From the NCBI GenBank assembly GCA_964528445.1, contig CAZGSL010000007.1:12639-76638 (forward strand): a stretch of 64,000 bases of DNA, written 5' to 3'. A program made the translations under genes and the position numbers. Positions 63,536 to 64,000 of this stretch are shown here, piece after piece. Under the pieces are notes generated by a model. It was not told the DNA's origin and did no database searches. It saw only the letters and a list, made by a program, of their open reading frames with translations. The stretch's first letter is position 1. The number at the start of each line of letters is the position of its first letter. Source of the stretch: JAXHMM01 sp964528445 (lineage in GTDB: Bacteria > Bacteroidota > Rhodothermia > Balneolales > Balneolaceae).

Positions 63536-64000
63536 TCAGAGTACCCGGGCCTCAAAATAATCCAGGGTTTTCCGCAGTCCCTCCTTTCGACCCACCCTCG
63601 GTTCCCAGTCGAGCACCCGGCGGGCCTTGCTAATGTCGGGCTGTCGGATCTGGGGATCGTCCTTGGGCAGTTCCTCAAAAACGATCTCGCTGTCGCTGCC
63701 GGTCAGCTCGATGATCTCACGGGCGAACTCCAGTATCGAGACCTCCTGGGGATTGCCGATATTGACCGGTTCGGGTTCGTCGGAGACCGAAAGCCGCCAG
63801 ATGCCCTCAATCAGATCGTCCACGTAGGTGAACGAACGGGTCTGGGAGCCGTCCCCGTACACCGTCAGCGGATCGCCGCTGAGAGCCTGCCGCATGAAGG
63901 TGGGCAGGGCGCGCCCGTCGTAGAGCCGCATCCGTGCCCCGTAGGTGTTGAAGATGCGCACGATGCGCGTCTCCATCCCGTGGTAGCGGTGGTAGGCCAT
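63536..64000 (-). CDS. NAD-dependent epimerase/dehydratase, C-terminal part (UXS-like); 5' end outside window
   Basis: Only the last 154 residues are visible; the frame is open at the window edge. HRYHGMETRIVRIFNTYG is the usual start of the substrate domain, and RSFTYVDDLIEG, VNIGNPQEVSILEFA and the C-terminal KDDPQIRQPDISKAR resemble UDP-glucuronate decarboxylase/UDP-xylose synthase. Probably provides sugar nucleotides for surface polysaccharide. The catalytic Tyr/Lys are off the window. A 43-nt gap follows to the outer-membrane protein gene. Confidence 0.85.
   Translation of the reverse strand: MAYHRYHGMETRIVRIFNTYGARMRLYDGRALPTFMRQALSGDPLTVYGDGSQTRSFTYVDDLIEGIWRLSVSDEPEPVNIGNPQEVSILEFAREIIELTGSDSEIVFEELPKDDPQIRQPDISKARRVLDWEPRVGRKEGLRKTLDYFEARVL

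Overview
The window is a gene-dense 64 kb chromosomal segment from a Gram-negative, Bacteroidota-type bacterium, most likely the Balneolales/Rhodothermia branch. Evidence: a secreted protein ending in a YPNPF-type C-terminal sorting domain (type IX secretion), a GldE-like protein beside ssb, DUF2480 in the suf cluster, a long-form PurC, a DUF3098-like protein and a MoxR gene downstream of SurA-like isomerases. Many starts are GTG or TTG. I see no insertion sequence, prophage, CRISPR array or rRNA; the only RNA gene is one tRNA-Ser(GGA). No gap between genes exceeds 300 bp. The content is mostly core metabolism and envelope biogenesis.

Layout. 1-7 kb: 3' end of an amidase, an aldo/keto reductase, a large secreted Calx-beta/lamin-tail protein, and an operon of DUF3098-like, DUF92 and acidic amino acid symporter. 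7-14.4 kb (+): maf, a TPR protein, a secreted GATase-like protein, mazG, citrate synthase and a GH3-family adenylating enzyme. 14.4-25 kb (-): ssb, gldE-like, murB, M48 peptidase, purB, a LuxE/LuxC-like acyl-reductase pair and leuS. 25-27 kb: nicotinamidase and an MnmC2-like FAD oxidoreductase (+), tRNA-Ser (-).

27-33 kb (-): crtB, a degenerate esterase, accC, murQ, plsC and tonB. 33-39 kb: purC (+), then nuoI, a DinB-like protein and a membrane protein (-), der (-), a small membrane protein (+) and a YaiO-type outer-membrane protein (-). 39-46.6 kb (+): tdk/nupC nucleoside salvage, then two parvulin-type foldases, MoxR and a VWA membrane protein. 46.6-58.4 kb (-): sufBCDS, nfu, an A-type carrier, DUF2480, an SDR, isopentenyl-diphosphate isomerase, polyprenyl synthase, bamD, nadD and ldcA, so iron-sulfur assembly runs straight into isoprenoid and envelope genes. 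58.6-64 kb (-): sugar-nucleotide epimerase fragment, an outer-membrane barrel, a caspase-like lipoprotein lacking its catalytic residues, a DMT transporter and pta.

Nothing here is an obvious new defence or mobile system. The most unusual items are the catalytically degenerate caspase-like lipoprotein, the alpha/beta hydrolase with Asp at the nucleophile position, the cysteine-conserving DUF2480 protein in the suf operon, the luciferase-free LuxE/LuxC pair, and the secreted GATase-like protein behind maf. All functions are inferred from sequence reading alone.
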